Source: Aureimonas altamirensis
GTDB taxonomy: Bacteria > Pseudomonadota > Alphaproteobacteria > Rhizobiales > Rhizobiaceae
Direction of reading: 5' to 3'
Length of the DNA stretch: 64,000 nucleotides
NCBI RefSeq assembly: GCF_023702225.1
Contig: NZ_JAMQCO010000014.1
Location: 16,749-80,748, forward strand
Part shown: positions 1 to 10,054 of the stretch, in pieces
How the letters are laid out: each line of letters starts with the position of its first letter
Numbering within the stretch: the stretch's first letter is position 1
The notes under the pieces: model-generated
Told to the model about the DNA's origin: nothing
The model's database searches: none
The model's input: only the letters and a program-made list of their open reading frames with translations
Made by a program: the position numbers and the translations under genes

Positions 1-907
1 AGGCGCGACGGCCTCCGGCCCCTGCCAGACGCCGCATCTGGACCATCGCAAGCGGCGAGCGCAGGGCGTCGGCGTCGGTTTCGAGCGTCAGTTCGTCGGC
101 GCCCCGCTTCGTCGTGCGGGCCAGGATCTCGTAAACCGCCGCGGTGGTGGACTGCAGCGCCTTTTCGGGAGACGCTCCGCCAAGCAGCCGGGCCAGGAAC
201 ACGGCCGCCGTCAGGTCGCCAGTACCGCTTGGCGCATCCTCGATATGCCGGTGCTCGGCCAGCGTCGCGCAGAAACCGTCCACCAGAAGGTTGGCGATCC
301 CGCCGCGCAGAAGCGCGAAGGCGGAGGTGACGAGCACCAGGCGCGGCCCCAATGTGGCTGCCGCCTCGATCAAATGCTGGTTCGTATTCAGTTCCAGCCC
401 CGTCAGGAACTGGAGTTCGAAGCGGTTGGGTGTCGCGATGTCGGCGAGGGGAATGAGCACTTCGCGGATCGCCGCCAGTGTTTCCGCCGGCTGATAGAGG
501 CGGCCGCCTCCCTGCCCGCCGTCACCCAGTACCGGATCGCAGACGAAGAGCGCGTCCGGCCTTTGCGCCTTCAGCGCCCGCACCAGCCGCCCAATGTCCT
601 CGACCTGACCCGGCGCGCCGAAATAGCCGGTGACGATCGCGCCGACTTCGCCGAGCTTGGGAGAGCGACAAAGATCGTCGACGAAGGCCGAGAACTCCGC
701 GGGCCCCGGCACCAGCCGGGTCGCCGGGCCGTGTCCCGGGTGCCACGGCAATGTCACGGTCGGGACGGACCATACGGGATGCCCGAGCGATTCGAGCGCG
801 AACACGATGGCGCGGTTGCCGACGGTGCCGCGAACGACATGGCTGGAGGCGGCGATGACCGCAGCTTTATCGGTTCCGGAGCTTTCGGGATGCGAACGGA
901 GCGCCAT
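1..907 (-). CDS. pdxY: Pyridoxal kinase PdxY (3' end cut by window edge)
   Basis: ATP-dependent kinase that phosphorylates pyridoxal in the B6 salvage pathway; cytosolic, ribokinase-like fold. Reading leftward from the ATG at 907 the protein shows the family motifs in order: ALESLGHPVWSVPT, GYFGAPGQVEDIG, CDPVLGDGG, TPNRFELQFLTG and, near the C-terminus, the catalytic SGTGDL block (anion hole and catalytic Asp). The frame is still open at base 1, after about 302 codons, slightly longer than the usual roughly 287 residues, so only a short tail can be missing. It starts 9 bp after the stop of the small membrane-protein gene and is probably co-transcribed with it. Family assignment is firm; the exact C-terminus is unknown. 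Confidence 0.93.
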   Translation of the reverse strand, partial: MALRSHPESSGTDKAAVIAASSHVVRGTVGNRAIVFALESLGHPVWSVPTVTLPWHPGHGPATRLVPGPAEFSAFVDDLCRSPKLGEVGAIVTGYFGAPGQVEDIGRLVRALKAQRPDALFVCDPVLGDGGQGGGRLYQPAETLAAIREVLIPLADIATPNRFELQFLTGLELNTNQHLIEAAATLGPRLVLVTSAFALLRGGIANLLVDGFCATLAEHRHIEDAPSGTGDLTAAVFLARLLGGASPEKALQSTTAAVYEILARTTKRGADELTLETDADALRSPLAMVQMRRLAGAGGRRA

Positions 908-916
908 ATGGACGTG

Positions 917-1288
917 TCACGGGATGAGATAGGTGACGATGAGGGACCCTGCGAGAAACAGGAAGAATGCCAGGCCGGCAAGCCGGCCGATGCGCGTTCC
1001 CAACACCTCCATCCTGTCGGACGGGTCCGCGTCGGCCGCGCCGAAATGCTGTCGCGCGTCGAGCACGATGCGTTCGATGCCTGCCCCCACCTGCGGCTCC
1101 GTCTCCTGCCGGACACGGGTCAGGATAGCGTCGGATTGGCGCCGGCGCTCATCTTCCGGATGCTGTTTCTCCATGCGCGCGAGCCTGACCGAAAACACCG
1201 CCGAGAGCAATGGCCTTGCCATTCGGTGGACATTGCCGAGCGCGCGCCGTATGTGCCGCCCCAAAGAGTTGATTCCCATAACGTTCAT
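917..1288 (-). CDS. Small C-tail-anchored membrane protein, function unknown
   Basis: A 123-residue protein I do not recognise. Residues 1-95 are hydrophilic and charged with no motif I can name; the last roughly 22 residues (GRLAGLAFFLFLAGSLIVTY and on) form a single hydrophobic segment, so it looks like a tail-anchored inner-membrane protein. The start at 1288 is supported by a GGGAG Shine-Dalgarno eight bases upstream. It is transcribed divergently from the glutamate dehydrogenase gene across a 47-bp gap and lies 9 bp upstream of pdxY, which suggests a two-gene transcript. Internal Met codons are possible later starts. That the gene is real is inferred from the ribosome-binding site, the spacing and the hydrophobic tail. 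Confidence 0.65.
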   Translation of the reverse strand: MNVMGINSLGRHIRRALGNVHRMARPLLSAVFSVRLARMEKQHPEDERRRQSDAILTRVRQETEPQVGAGIERIVLDARQHFGAADADPSDRMEVLGTRIGRLAGLAFFLFLAGSLIVTYLIP

Positions 1289-1335
1289 GGGAATTTCTCC
1301 CGCGAAACAATAATACGAATGACCGGAAACGACCC

Positions 1336-4300
1336 ATGATCACATCCCAGAAGGCCCAGATAATCGAGGATGTCCTGAGAGAGGCTCCGGATGGTCCCGC
1401 AAGGCGGCTGGTTCCGATGCTGCTGGCGCGCCCACCCGCAGAGGATCTCTGCGCCTTTTCGCCCAAGGCCCTCGCCATATCCGCGGAGCGCGGCGCCGCG
1501 GCGCTCGACGCCCATCGCTCCGGCATGCCGCTCGTGATCACCGAACAGCCGGAAGGGTTCGTCCTCGACGGACGCAAGCTGCTCCTGATAACGCTGGTCA
1601 ACGACGACCGGCCGTTTCTCTTCGACAGCGCCGTTGCGGAGGTGGCCGATTCCGTTCCGGCAATTCACTACATCTCGCATCCGATACTGGACATCCATCG
1701 CGACGGCGATGGCCGGATCGTCTCGTTCGCGGCATCGCGGCCGGAAGCCGCGAGCGACCAGGATTCCCGCGTGAGCCTGATCCAGTTCGCGCTCGAAGTC
1801 CCGTACGAGGCAGAATCCGTCAGCCGCCTCAAGGACCGGCTCGAGGCGATCCTGAATCAGGTGCTCGTCGTCAACAGCGATTTCGACGCGATGCTGGCCC
1901 GCGTACGCCATGCGGCGGCGGAACTGCAGGCGCGTGCGGCCCATATCGACAACCTCGAGGACAAGGCGACCGCCGAGGAGGCCGTCAGGCTGCTCGAATG
2001 GCTGCTCGACAATAATTTCAGTTTCTTCGGCATCCGCGAATTCGACTATCACCGCGATGCGGACGGTGAGACCATGTCGCGGGTCGAGGGGTCCGAGCTG
2101 GGCATTCTGCGGGATCGGGACATACGGGTCTTGCGGAAGGAACGTACGGCCCAGGTGACGAGCCCGGAAATGCACGCGTTTCTGGATGAATCGAACCCGC
2201 TGCTCGTCGCCAAGGCCAATACGCGGTCGCTGGTCCACCGGCGCGTGTACATGGACTATGTCGGGGTCAAGGAGTTCGACGAGGACGGCCGCATCGTCGG
2301 CGAAATGCGGATCGTGGGTCTGTTCACCTCCAGCGCCTACACACAGTCGATCCGGACCATTCCCTATATCCGGCAGAAGGCCGAACGCGTCATCCGGCGC
2401 TTCGACTTCCGCCCGCATTCGCATTCGGCCAAGGCGCTCCTGAACATCCTGGAGACCTACCCGCGCGACGAACTGTTCCAGATCGACGTGGACACGCTGG
2501 AGACCTTCGTCGGCATCATGATGGAGCTGGGCGAACGCCCTCGCGTCCGTCTCCTGCCGCGCATCGACCCGTTCGACCGCTTCGTCTCGGCCATCGTCTT
2601 CCTGCCCCGCCAGCGCTACGATACCCGCCTGCGCGAAGCGGTCGGCCAATTGCTGGCGCAGGCCTATGAGGGCCATGTCTCCGCCTTCTATCCCTCTATC
2701 TCGGATGGTCCGCTGACATCCGTACACTTCATCATCGGCCGTTCGGGCCGGGAGGGCGTCATTCCGCGCCCCGATGTGGAGAGCCTCGAAGCCGAAATCG
2801 CCCAGCTGTCCCGGGACTGGGCCGCCGATGTCGAGACCGCTTTGGCCAGCACCGGCCGGGCCGGCGACTACCGCATGCTGCTGGCTGCACTGCCGGACGG
2901 ATACCGCGAGGTGACATCGGCCGATGATGCGGCACGCGACCTCACGCGCATGGCGGCATTGTCGGAGGCGTCGCCCTTCACGATCGATTTCTACCGCCTC
3001 GACAGCGATGACGACCATATCGTCCGGCTGAAACTCTACACGCTCGGCGACACGCTGCCCTTGTCGACGCGCGTTCCGGTACTGGAAAACATGGGCCTTT
3101 CGGCCCTGTCCGAGCGCAGCTTCACCGTGCACCGGCCGGACGGCCTCCTCGTCCATATCCACGACATGGACCTGACCCGGCGCAATGGCGGCACGATCGA
3201 ACTCTCCGATGGCGGCCTCGCCCTGGAGGCTCTGTTCCAGGCGGTTTCGGACGGGCGCATCGAGAACGACGGCTTCAACCGGCTGGTTCTCGAAGCCGGG
3301 CTGGAATGGCGGCAGGCCAATGTCCTGCGCGCCTATGCCCGCTATATGCGCCAGACCGGCCTGCCCTTCTCTCAGGAGTTCATTGCCGACACGCTGGTGC
3401 GCTATCCTCGCATCGCGGCACTGCTGTTCGATCTCTTCGCCCGCAGCTTCGATCCGTCGCTGCCGCGCGTGCCCGACAGCGCCGAGCCGGAAGCGGACCT
3501 CATCGCGAAAGCTGCGAGCCAGCGCGGATGCGGCGCGATCCTTGCCGAGCTGCGCACCGCGCTCGACAAGGTCGATGCGCTCGAGGACGACCGCGTTCTG
3601 CAGCGTTTCGTCGCCATCGTGCTGGCGACGCTCCGCACCAATTACTTCAGCGTTCCGGACGTATCGGCCGCCGCCGACTCGTCACCCGGTCATGTCGAAC
3701 CGGCACTGGCCTTCAAATTCGACCCGCATCGGATCGAAGGCCTGCCCCAGCCCGTGCCCTTTGCCGAGATCTTCGTGTTCGACGCCCGGGTCGAGGGCGT
3801 TCACCTGCGCTTCGGCAGGGTTGCGCGCGGCGGCCTGCGCTGGTCGGATCGCAGCCAGGATTACCGCACCGAAGTCCTGGGGCTGGTGAAGGCGCAACAG
3901 GTCAAGAATGCCGTGATCGTGCCGGTCGGCGCGAAGGGAGGTTTCTACCCCAAGAGGCTGCCGGATCCCGCGCAGCGCGAAGCGTGGTTCGAGGCCGGCC
4001 GGTCGGCCTATGTGGTGTTCATCGCCTCGCTGCTGTCCGTTACCGATACGGTCACCCCGGAAGGCACGGTCACTCCGGCGAATCTGGTTCGCCACGATGC
4101 CCAGGACCCGTATTTCGTCGTCGCCGCAGACAAGGGCACCGCGACATTCTCCGATACGGCGAACGCCATCGCCATGGCCGACGGCTTCTGGCTGGACGAC
4201 GCCTTCGCCTCCGGCGGCTCGGCCGGCTACGACCACAAGGCGATGGGCATCACCGCGCGCGGCGCGTGGGAAGCGGTGAAGCGCCATTTCCGCGAGATGA

Positions 4301-6210
4301 ATCACGACATACAGACGACGCCCTTCACGGCGGCGGGTTGCGGCGACATGTCCGGCGACGTGTTCGGCAACGGCATGCTCCTGTCGCCCGCAACGCGCCT
4401 CGTTGCCGCATTCGACCATCGCGACATCTTCATCGATCCTTCGCCGGACGCCGTCGCATCCTTTGCGGAGCGGCAGCGTCTGTTCCAGAAGCCGCGGTCG
4501 AGCTGGGCGGATTACGATCGCAGCCTGATTTCTGCCGGAGGCGGCGTCTTCTCGCGGCGTGAAAAGCGCATCACCCTGTCGGACGAGGCAGCCGAAGCGA
4601 TCGGATGGGACAAACGCACCGGCACGCCATCCGAGATCATTTCCGCGATCCTCCGGGCCCCAGTCGACCTGTTGTGGTTCGGCGGCATCGGAACCTACAT
4701 CCGCGCCGAGGGCGAAACCGCTGCGGATGTCGGAGACAAGGCCAACGACGCGGTGCGCATTGCGGGGCGCGAGGTGCGCGCCGCAGTCGTGGGCGAAGGG
4801 GCCAACCTCGGCGTCACCCAGCGCGGCCGCATCGAATACGCGTTGCGCGGAGGCCGCATCAACACCGACGCCATCGACAATTCGGCGGGCGTCAACACCT
4901 CCGACGTAGAGGTCAACATCAAGATCGCGCTGAAGAGCGCCATGGCGGAAGGGCGGCTTGCCCGGCCCGACCGCGATGCCTTGCTGGCGCGCATGACGCC
5001 GGATGTGGCCGAGCTCGTTCTGGCCAACAATTACGAGCAGACGCTGGCCCTGTCCCTCGAACAGATGGCCGGCGCCGACAGGCTGCCGCTGCAAGGCCGC
5101 CTGATGGCGCGCCTGGAAGGCGAGAAGCGACTGGACAGGGCGGTGGAGTATCTGCCGACCGACCGGGAGCTGGCCGACTTCAAGGCGGCCGGTCGTGGGT
5201 TGACCCGGCCCGAACTGGCCGTCCTGCTCGCCTATGCGAAGATCGATCTGTTCGACAAGCTGATCGCCAGCCCCTTGCCGGACGACCCCTATCTGGAGGC
5301 GCGGCTGTTCGCCTATTTCCCGCCGGCGATGCGCGACAGCTATCGCGGCGATATCGGAAGCCACAGGCTGCGCCGCGAGATCATCGCGACCGATCTTGCC
5401 AACACACTCGCCAATCGCCTCGGTCCCTGTTTCCCGACGGCGATGAGCGACGCGACGGGCGCCACGTCGGCTCAGGTGACGCGCGCCTTCGTCGTTGCCT
5501 ATGACGGCCTCGACATGGCCGCGCTGATCTCCCGGATCGATGCACAGGACAACAGGCTGCCGGGTCTCGTGCAGAACGAGTTGTATCGAACGGTGACGCT
5601 GACCCTGCAGATCGTGACCGCATGGCTGGTGCGCAACATGCCGGCGGAAACGGAGACCGCATTTGCCATCGCCGCCCTGCAACGCATGCAGTCCGCGATG
5701 AAGCCGAAACTCCTGGAGCTTGCCAGCGATCGCGCAAGGGAAAAATATGCGGCACGACTGCAGGCGCTGTTGGACAAGGACATCCCCGAGCCCCTGGCCC
5801 GCGAAGTCGCGCTGCTTCCGCTGATCGGCCTGATCCCGGATGCCGCCCGCGTTTCACGTGAAACGGGCAAGCCGGGCGAAGATGTACTGTCGGCCTATTT
5901 CCAGATGACCAAGCGCCTGCGGATTGGGAGTCTGGAAACGGCGATCATGAGCATACGTCCGCAGGACTATTTCGAGACGCTCACCCTGGAGCGGGCCGGC
6001 AGCCAGATATCCAATGCGCGTCGCAGGCTTACGACCGACGTTCTGATGCGTTTCGGCCAGAGCGACGATCCCGTTGCCGCCTGGGCGGCAGAGGAAGGCG
6101 ACAAGATAGACCGGATTGCCGATCGCATCAGCGAACTGGTCGGTAGCGGCGAGACCTCCGTCGCGCGGCTGACCCTTGCGGCAGGTCTTCTGATGGATCT
6201 CGCCGGCTGA
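1336..6210 (+). CDS. NAD-specific glutamate dehydrogenase, 180-kDa class
   Basis: 1624 residues, the length typical of the large NAD-GDH class that oxidatively deaminates glutamate to 2-oxoglutarate, linking amino-acid catabolism to the TCA cycle. The long N-terminal half carries the ACT-like regulatory regions of this class; the catalytic core begins near residue 830 with RVARGGLRWSDRSQDYRTEV and contains GAKGGFYPK, with the substrate-binding Lys at about residue 867, followed by an NAD-binding region (GEGANLGVTQ, NTSDVEVNIK). The gene stands alone, divergent from the pdxY unit and convergent with purH. A parS-like sequence lies inside it near the 3' end, encoding the peptide VSRET. A weak GGAAA-type ribosome-binding site precedes the ATG. 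Assignment is firm. Confidence 0.96.
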   Translation: MITSQKAQIIEDVLREAPDGPARRLVPMLLARPPAEDLCAFSPKALAISAERGAAALDAHRSGMPLVITEQPEGFVLDGRKLLLITLVNDDRPFLFDSAVAEVADSVPAIHYISHPILDIHRDGDGRIVSFAASRPEAASDQDSRVSLIQFALEVPYEAESVSRLKDRLEAILNQVLVVNSDFDAMLARVRHAAAELQARAAHIDNLEDKATAEEAVRLLEWLLDNNFSFFGIREFDYHRDADGETMSRVEGSELGILRDRDIRVLRKERTAQVTSPEMHAFLDESNPLLVAKANTRSLVHRRVYMDYVGVKEFDEDGRIVGEMRIVGLFTSSAYTQSIRTIPYIRQKAERVIRRFDFRPHSHSAKALLNILETYPRDELFQIDVDTLETFVGIMMELGERPRVRLLPRIDPFDRFVSAIVFLPRQRYDTRLREAVGQLLAQAYEGHVSAFYPSISDGPLTSVHFIIGRSGREGVIPRPDVESLEAEIAQLSRDWAADVETALASTGRAGDYRMLLAALPDGYREVTSADDAARDLTRMAALSEASPFTIDFYRLDSDDDHIVRLKLYTLGDTLPLSTRVPVLENMGLSALSERSFTVHRPDGLLVHIHDMDLTRRNGGTIELSDGGLALEALFQAVSDGRIENDGFNRLVLEAGLEWRQANVLRAYARYMRQTGLPFSQEFIADTLVRYPRIAALLFDLFARSFDPSLPRVPDSAEPEADLIAKAASQRGCGAILAELRTALDKVDALEDDRVLQRFVAIVLATLRTNYFSVPDVSAAADSSPGHVEPALAFKFDPHRIEGLPQPVPFAEIFVFDARVEGVHLRFGRVARGGLRWSDRSQDYRTEVLGLVKAQQVKNAVIVPVGAKGGFYPKRLPDPAQREAWFEAGRSAYVVFIASLLSVTDTVTPEGTVTPANLVRHDAQDPYFVVAADKGTATFSDTANAIAMADGFWLDDAFASGGSAGYDHKAMGITARGAWEAVKRHFREMNHDIQTTPFTAAGCGDMSGDVFGNGMLLSPATRLVAAFDHRDIFIDPSPDAVASFAERQRLFQKPRSSWADYDRSLISAGGGVFSRREKRITLSDEAAEAIGWDKRTGTPSEIISAILRAPVDLLWFGGIGTYIRAEGETAADVGDKANDAVRIAGREVRAAVVGEGANLGVTQRGRIEYALRGGRINTDAIDNSAGVNTSDVEVNIKIALKSAMAEGRLARPDRDALLARMTPDVAELVLANNYEQTLALSLEQMAGADRLPLQGRLMARLEGEKRLDRAVEYLPTDRELADFKAAGRGLTRPELAVLLAYAKIDLFDKLIASPLPDDPYLEARLFAYFPPAMRDSYRGDIGSHRLRREIIATDLANTLANRLGPCFPTAMSDATGATSAQVTRAFVVAYDGLDMAALISRIDAQDNRLPGLVQNELYRTVTLTLQIVTAWLVRNMPAETETAFAIAALQRMQSAMKPKLLELASDRAREKYAARLQALLDKDIPEPLAREVALLPLIGLIPDAARVSRETGKPGEDVLSAYFQMTKRLRIGSLETAIMSIRPQDYFETLTLERAGSQISNARRRLTTDVLMRFGQSDDPVAAWAAEEGDKIDRIADRISELVGSGETSVARLTLAAGLLMDLAG
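5850..5865. promoter_or_regulatory. parS-like ParB-binding site inside the glutamate dehydrogenase gene
   Basis: CGTTTCACGTGAAACG is a perfect 16-bp palindrome matching the parS consensus TGTTTCACGTGAAACA at 14 of 16 positions, differing only at the two end bases. In frame it encodes VSRET. It is the leftmost of six such sites in the window, about 15.5 kb from the putative origin. Confidence 0.75.
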
Positions 6211-6239
6211 GGGGCAGGAGAAGCAGGCAGTAAGAAAAA

Positions 6240-6269
6240 GGGGCGCGCCTCGGCATGGCGCGCCCCTTT
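6240..6269. terminator. Bidirectional intrinsic terminator between gdh and purH
   Basis: A 10-bp perfect GC stem (GGGGCGCGCC at 6240-6249, GGCGCGCCCC at 6257-6266) with a 7-nt loop is followed by TTT on the plus strand and preceded by an A-run (6235-6239), so it can end both the rightward gdh transcript and the leftward purH transcript. Confidence 0.85.
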
Positions 6270-6292
6270 GTCATGTCACGGTCCGGCGCAGA

Positions 6293-7909
6293 TCAATGCC
6301 GGAAATGGCGCATCCCGGTGAACACCATGGCAAGGCCGTTATCGTCCGCCGCCTTGATGACCTCGTCGTCCCGCATCGAGCCGCCGGGCTGGATGACTGC
6401 GGTAGCGCCGGCCGCGACCGCCGAAAGAAGACCGTCCGCGAACGGGAAGAACGCGTCGGACGCGACGACGGAGCCCTTGGTCAAGACCGGGCCGCCGGCC
6501 GCCTCGGCCGCGTCCTCGGCCTTGCGGGCGGCGATCCGCGCCGAATCCACGCGGCTCATCTGCCCGGCGCCGATGCCGACCGTCGCAAGGTCCTTCGCAT
6601 AGACGATGGCATTCGACTTTACGTGCTTGGCCACCCGGAAGGCGAATTTCAGATCGGCCATCTCCCCGGCCGTCGGCTGGCGCTGCGTCACCACCTTCAA
6701 CGGCACATCGTCGATCGTGCCGTTGTCGCGGCTCTGGACCAGCAGGCCGCCGGCCACCGACTTGACCATCAGGCCCGGTATGCGCGGATCGGGGAGGCCC
6801 TCGGTCAGCAGCAGGCGCAGGTTCTTCTTTGCCGCGATGATCTGCATGGCCTCTTCGTCGGCGCCCGGCGCAATGATGACTTCGGTGAATATCCTGGTTA
6901 TCTCGCCGGCCGTCGCGGCATCGAGACGGCGGTTGAGCGCGACGATCCCGCCGAAGGCGGACACCGTATCGCAGGCATAGGCCCGCCGATAGGCATCCAG
7001 CAGGGTCTCCCCCTCGGCGACACCGCACGGATTGGCGTGCTTGATGATCGCCACCGCCGCAGCCCGCGCCGGATCGAATTCGGCCACCAGCTCGAAGGCC
7101 GCGTCCGTATCGTTGAGATTGTTGTAGGACAGTTCCTTGCCCTGCACCTGACGCGCGGTGGCGACGCCGGCCCGCACCTCGGACGTATGGTAGAAGCTGG
7201 CATGCTGATGCGGGTTTTCGCCGTAGCGCAGGGTGCTGGCAAGCGTTCCGGGAAAGCTGCGGCGCTTCGGCGCTGCATCCTGCCCCACCATGGCGAACCA
7301 GTTCGATACCGCCGCATCGTAACCTGCCGTCAGCGCAAACGCCTTGCCGGCCAGCCGGCGCCGAAGCTCCAGATCGGTCTGTCCGTCGCTTGCGGCCACG
7401 GAGTCCATGAGCGCCGAATAGTCGGCGGGGTCTGTCACCACGGCGACATAGGGATGGTTCTTCGCACCGGCGCGGATCATGGCCGGCCCGCCGATGTCGA
7501 TATTCTCGACGATGGCGGCGGCATCCGCACCGGACGCGACCGTCTCCTCGAACGGATAGAGGTTGACGACCAGAAGATCGATCCCGGGGATGTCGTGGGC
7601 CCGCATCGCCTCGGCATGGGCGGGGTCGGCGCGAATGCCAAGCAAGCCGCCATGCACGGTCGGATGCAGCGTCTTGACGCGCCCATCCATGATCTCCGGA
7701 AAGCCGGTGAGTTCGGATACATCCTTGACTGCCAGTCCCTGTGCGCTCAGGGCGCGCGCCGTCCCCCCCGTCGACAGCAGTTCCACGCCCTGTCCGGCAA
7801 GAAACCGTGCCAGCTCCTCGATACCCGTCTTGTCGAAGACGGACAGCAGAGCGCGCCGGATCGGAAGTCGGTCCGGCGCAGGATAGGTGTTCGCAGAAAT
7901 GGCCATCAT
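6293..7909 (-). CDS. purH: Bifunctional AICAR transformylase / IMP cyclohydrolase
   Basis: Catalyses the last two steps of de novo IMP synthesis in the cytosol. 538 residues, normal for the family. The N-terminal IMP cyclohydrolase domain shows [15 protein letters not shown] and [16 protein letters not shown]; the C-terminal formyltransferase domain shows [10 protein letters not shown], the catalytic KHANPCG, and ends with [25 protein letters not shown] split over the last 30 residues. Two adjacent ATGs occur; the second (7906) is better spaced from GGAG. Upstream on the same strand are a small lipoprotein, a heparinase-like gene, rsmB and htpX, an order common in Hyphomicrobiales. The terminator at 6240 lies just downstream. 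Confidence 0.97.
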   Translation of the reverse strand: MMAISANTYPAPDRLPIRRALLSVFDKTGIEELARFLAGQGVELLSTGGTARALSAQGLAVKDVSELTGFPEIMDGRVKTLHPTVHGGLLGIRADPAHAEAMRAHDIPGIDLLVVNLYPFEETVASGADAAAIVENIDIGGPAMIRAGAKNHPYVAVVTDPADYSALMDSVAASDGQTDLELRRRLAGKAFALTAGYDAAVSNWFAMVGQDAAPKRRSFPGTLASTLRYGENPHQHASFYHTSEVRAGVATARQVQGKELSYNNLNDTDAAFELVAEFDPARAAAVAIIKHANPCGVAEGETLLDAYRRAYACDTVSAFGGIVALNRRLDAATAGEITRIFTEVIIAPGADEEAMQIIAAKKNLRLLLTEGLPDPRIPGLMVKSVAGGLLVQSRDNGTIDDVPLKVVTQRQPTAGEMADLKFAFRVAKHVKSNAIVYAKDLATVGIGAGQMSRVDSARIAARKAEDAAEAAGGPVLTKGSVVASDAFFPFADGLLSAVAAGATAVIQPGGSMRDDEVIKAADDNGLAMVFTGMRHFRH

Positions 7910-8043
7910 GATCTCCGGCTCGGCGCGCTTCCTGTCCGGCAGGATGCGCAGGATAGTTTACATGCGGGCAGCGCCCGCCTTCGAGCCGGGGTGATAGGGC
8001 ATTTTGCCGAAGAGTTAAATCGTCCGCTGATATCGATTGCGGC

Positions 8044-8202
8044 TCACTCGGCCGCCCGCCCCTGGCGGAACGGCTCGGTCTGGCGCGCCAGATCGTCCAT
8101 CGTCTGGGGCGCGACCGTTACGGCGCGGCTCATGCCGCAGCCGCCGAGGATCAGGCATGCGGCCAATGCGGCCAACGAAAAGCGAGTTGCCGAAGCGGCC
8201 AT
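8044..8202 (-). CDS. Putative 52-residue lipoprotein
   Basis: A short reading frame whose product has a classic lipoprotein signal: Met-Ala-Ala-Ser start, a hydrophobic run FSLAALAACLILGGC and a lipobox-like LGGC at about residues 20-23, followed by 29 mostly polar residues ending QGRAAE. The ATG at 8202 gives this signal peptide; an in-frame upstream start at 8250 would add 16 residues and spoil its N-terminus. The Shine-Dalgarno is weak. It lies between the heparinase-like gene (69 bp upstream) and purH on the same strand. No function can be named; existence is inferred from the signal peptide alone. Confidence 0.5.
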   Translation of the reverse strand: MAASATRFSLAALAACLILGGCGMSRAVTVAPQTMDDLARQTEPFRQGRAAE

Positions 8203-8271
8203 GGCGATATCCCGGTTCCAGAAGGTTGCCGTGATATAGGGCGTTTGCACCCGCTGGCTGCCTCTGTCCGA

Positions 8272-10017
8272 TCACATCCTGCGTTCGAGGCGCCAATGCA
8301 GTTCGGCTTGATTGTCGCCGAAGGTCAGGACGATCTGGCGCGTCCGCCGCGCACCGCGCGGATCTGCGAAGAAGATCGACTCCTCGAGCGCAGGTGTACC
8401 ATCGGCGAAGAACCACCAGACTTCGCCGCCAGCGAACAGGCGAATGCCGCTACCGGCGATTTCGGCTTCGACATCCGGGTGGAGATGGAAGCGGACATGC
8501 GTTTCGGCGACCGCATTTCCGGCTCGGCCGCGTGCCGGACGATTGGAGCGGAACAGGCGGTCCCATCCCTCCACCAGGCGGCCATCACGCGCAAGGAACA
8601 ATTCCCGCTCGTGGACCAGGCCGAAATTCGCACGGTATCCGTCATGGGCCATGGAAAGGTGCAGACCGTCGGCCTTCTCCTGCCGTTCGGCGACGACTTT
8701 GGTTGGGCCCGATACCAGGGGGCTTCCCAGAAAGCGGTCGATCAACCGGGACCGCGCGAAACGGGACGACGAATGGTCGGCGACCGTCAGCGTCGAATGG
8801 GCCGCCGTACTGCGCGCCAGCCGCCGCCAGGCGGCCTCCGCCTTTTGCGGAGCGCCGCAATTGACGATCAGGCGTCGTGCACCCGACGAAAGTTCGAAGG
8901 CCAGCGTACCGGCATGGGCATCGACCGACAATGCGCCCTCGGGCGCGATGCCGGTGTCGGCGATCAGGGTGCAATTGCCCTGCGCCAGCCGGTGATATCC
9001 GGTCTGCCGCATGTTGGACACCGGCTCGCCCAATGTCTCGTCGAAGCGGAGAAGCGCGAGCATCAAGGCCTGGCTGCCGGACGTCGCCCCGTTGAACAAT
9101 GCAAGCGCGCCATCACCGTGCCGGAAGAAGCGGAGCGCCGGCAGCATGCGGTCGATCGCCGCGAGCAGGCTGCGCGGCACTGGCTGCTGGCGTTGCGAAA
9201 ACAACTGCCGCAGCGGCAGGAGCAACGACAGGATTTCGACGATGGTTTCGGGATTGCGCGAGACATGTCCGCCATCGGGGAAGATCTGGCGATCCAGTTC
9301 CTCGGAGACGTTCTGCGCCGCCGTCTTCATCTGATGGGTGTGGGCATGCACGCAGAGGGCGGCATAGGCCAGGGCAATCCTGACCAACAGGCGCGGCATG
9401 CCGTCGGTGACCTCCGGCGCGATCCGACGCAGATAGCGCGCTTCGGCCGCGATGAGATCCAGGAACCGACCGCGGAACTCGTCCTTGCCCTGCGCCATGA
9501 CGATCGGGCAATGGGTCAGGAAGGAAATGACCCGGCGCGCCATCACCTCGGGCGCGGTGCTGACTGGAGAGCGGCGCCGCCGCGGCAAAGCCATGAAATC
9601 GTCCACCAGGGCGCGTGCGTTCTCCGCCGCCAGGGCGTCCTGCATTTCCGACAGGTGCCGCAGCCACGAGAAGCCGTACAGCTCGGCCTGCCAGGCCAGG
9701 GGAGCGTCGCGCCGCTCGAACGGCGAGGTATCGGTGATCTCCACGCGATGTCCCGCCAGATGGAAGTCGCCGGCATAGATCGTCTCGGCGGTCGCCATGT
9801 CGCCGTGCCTGAACTCGCGCGGCACCGCCAGGATGCGGTCCGGACCCATGCCAGGAAGAATCGACAACCATGGCGCGCGCGCAACGCGCCGTACCCGGCG
9901 CCACGCCTCTCTCAGCGCAAGACCTGCCAACCGTGGGTCGTCAACCAGTTCCGCAGCCATGATCGCCCGGCTCCCCTGCGCGACCATCCTTGTCGGAGGG
10001 CCGTCGCGATGATTCAC
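8272..10017 (-). CDS. Heparinase II/III-like family protein
   Basis: 581 residues. The sequence matches the heparinase II/III-like proteins found next to rsmB and purH in many alphaproteobacteria: an alpha-helical N-terminal half (WLRHLSEMQDALAAENARAL, residues 80-110) and a beta-rich C-terminal half with FRHGDGALALFNGA, ADTGIAPEGALSVDAHAGTL and a late RFHLHPDVEAEIAGSG segment typical of the heparinase II/III domain. By family it may be a polysaccharide lyase, but substrate and location are unknown and there is no obvious signal peptide. It follows rsmB by 37 bp on the same strand, so co-transcription with rsmB and purH is likely. Confidence 0.85.
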   Translation of the reverse strand: MNHRDGPPTRMVAQGSRAIMAAELVDDPRLAGLALREAWRRVRRVARAPWLSILPGMGPDRILAVPREFRHGDMATAETIYAGDFHLAGHRVEITDTSPFERRDAPLAWQAELYGFSWLRHLSEMQDALAAENARALVDDFMALPRRRRSPVSTAPEVMARRVISFLTHCPIVMAQGKDEFRGRFLDLIAAEARYLRRIAPEVTDGMPRLLVRIALAYAALCVHAHTHQMKTAAQNVSEELDRQIFPDGGHVSRNPETIVEILSLLLPLRQLFSQRQQPVPRSLLAAIDRMLPALRFFRHGDGALALFNGATSGSQALMLALLRFDETLGEPVSNMRQTGYHRLAQGNCTLIADTGIAPEGALSVDAHAGTLAFELSSGARRLIVNCGAPQKAEAAWRRLARSTAAHSTLTVADHSSSRFARSRLIDRFLGSPLVSGPTKVVAERQEKADGLHLSMAHDGYRANFGLVHERELFLARDGRLVEGWDRLFRSNRPARGRAGNAVAETHVRFHLHPDVEAEIAGSGIRLFAGGEVWWFFADGTPALEESIFFADPRGARRTRQIVLTFGDNQAELHWRLERRM

Positions 10018-10054
10018 TCATGCGGCATTTTCGTGAATCGAGGTAAAATTCTTC

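Noticed and set aside
1285-3162. Long open frame of 625 codons on the minus strand opposite the glutamate dehydrogenase gene
   Set aside because: It lies antisense to a clearly coding gene in high-GC DNA, where such open frames arise by codon bias; its product is Arg/Asp-rich with no motif. The same applies to 3682-5682 (minus) and 6296-8239 (plus, opposite purH).
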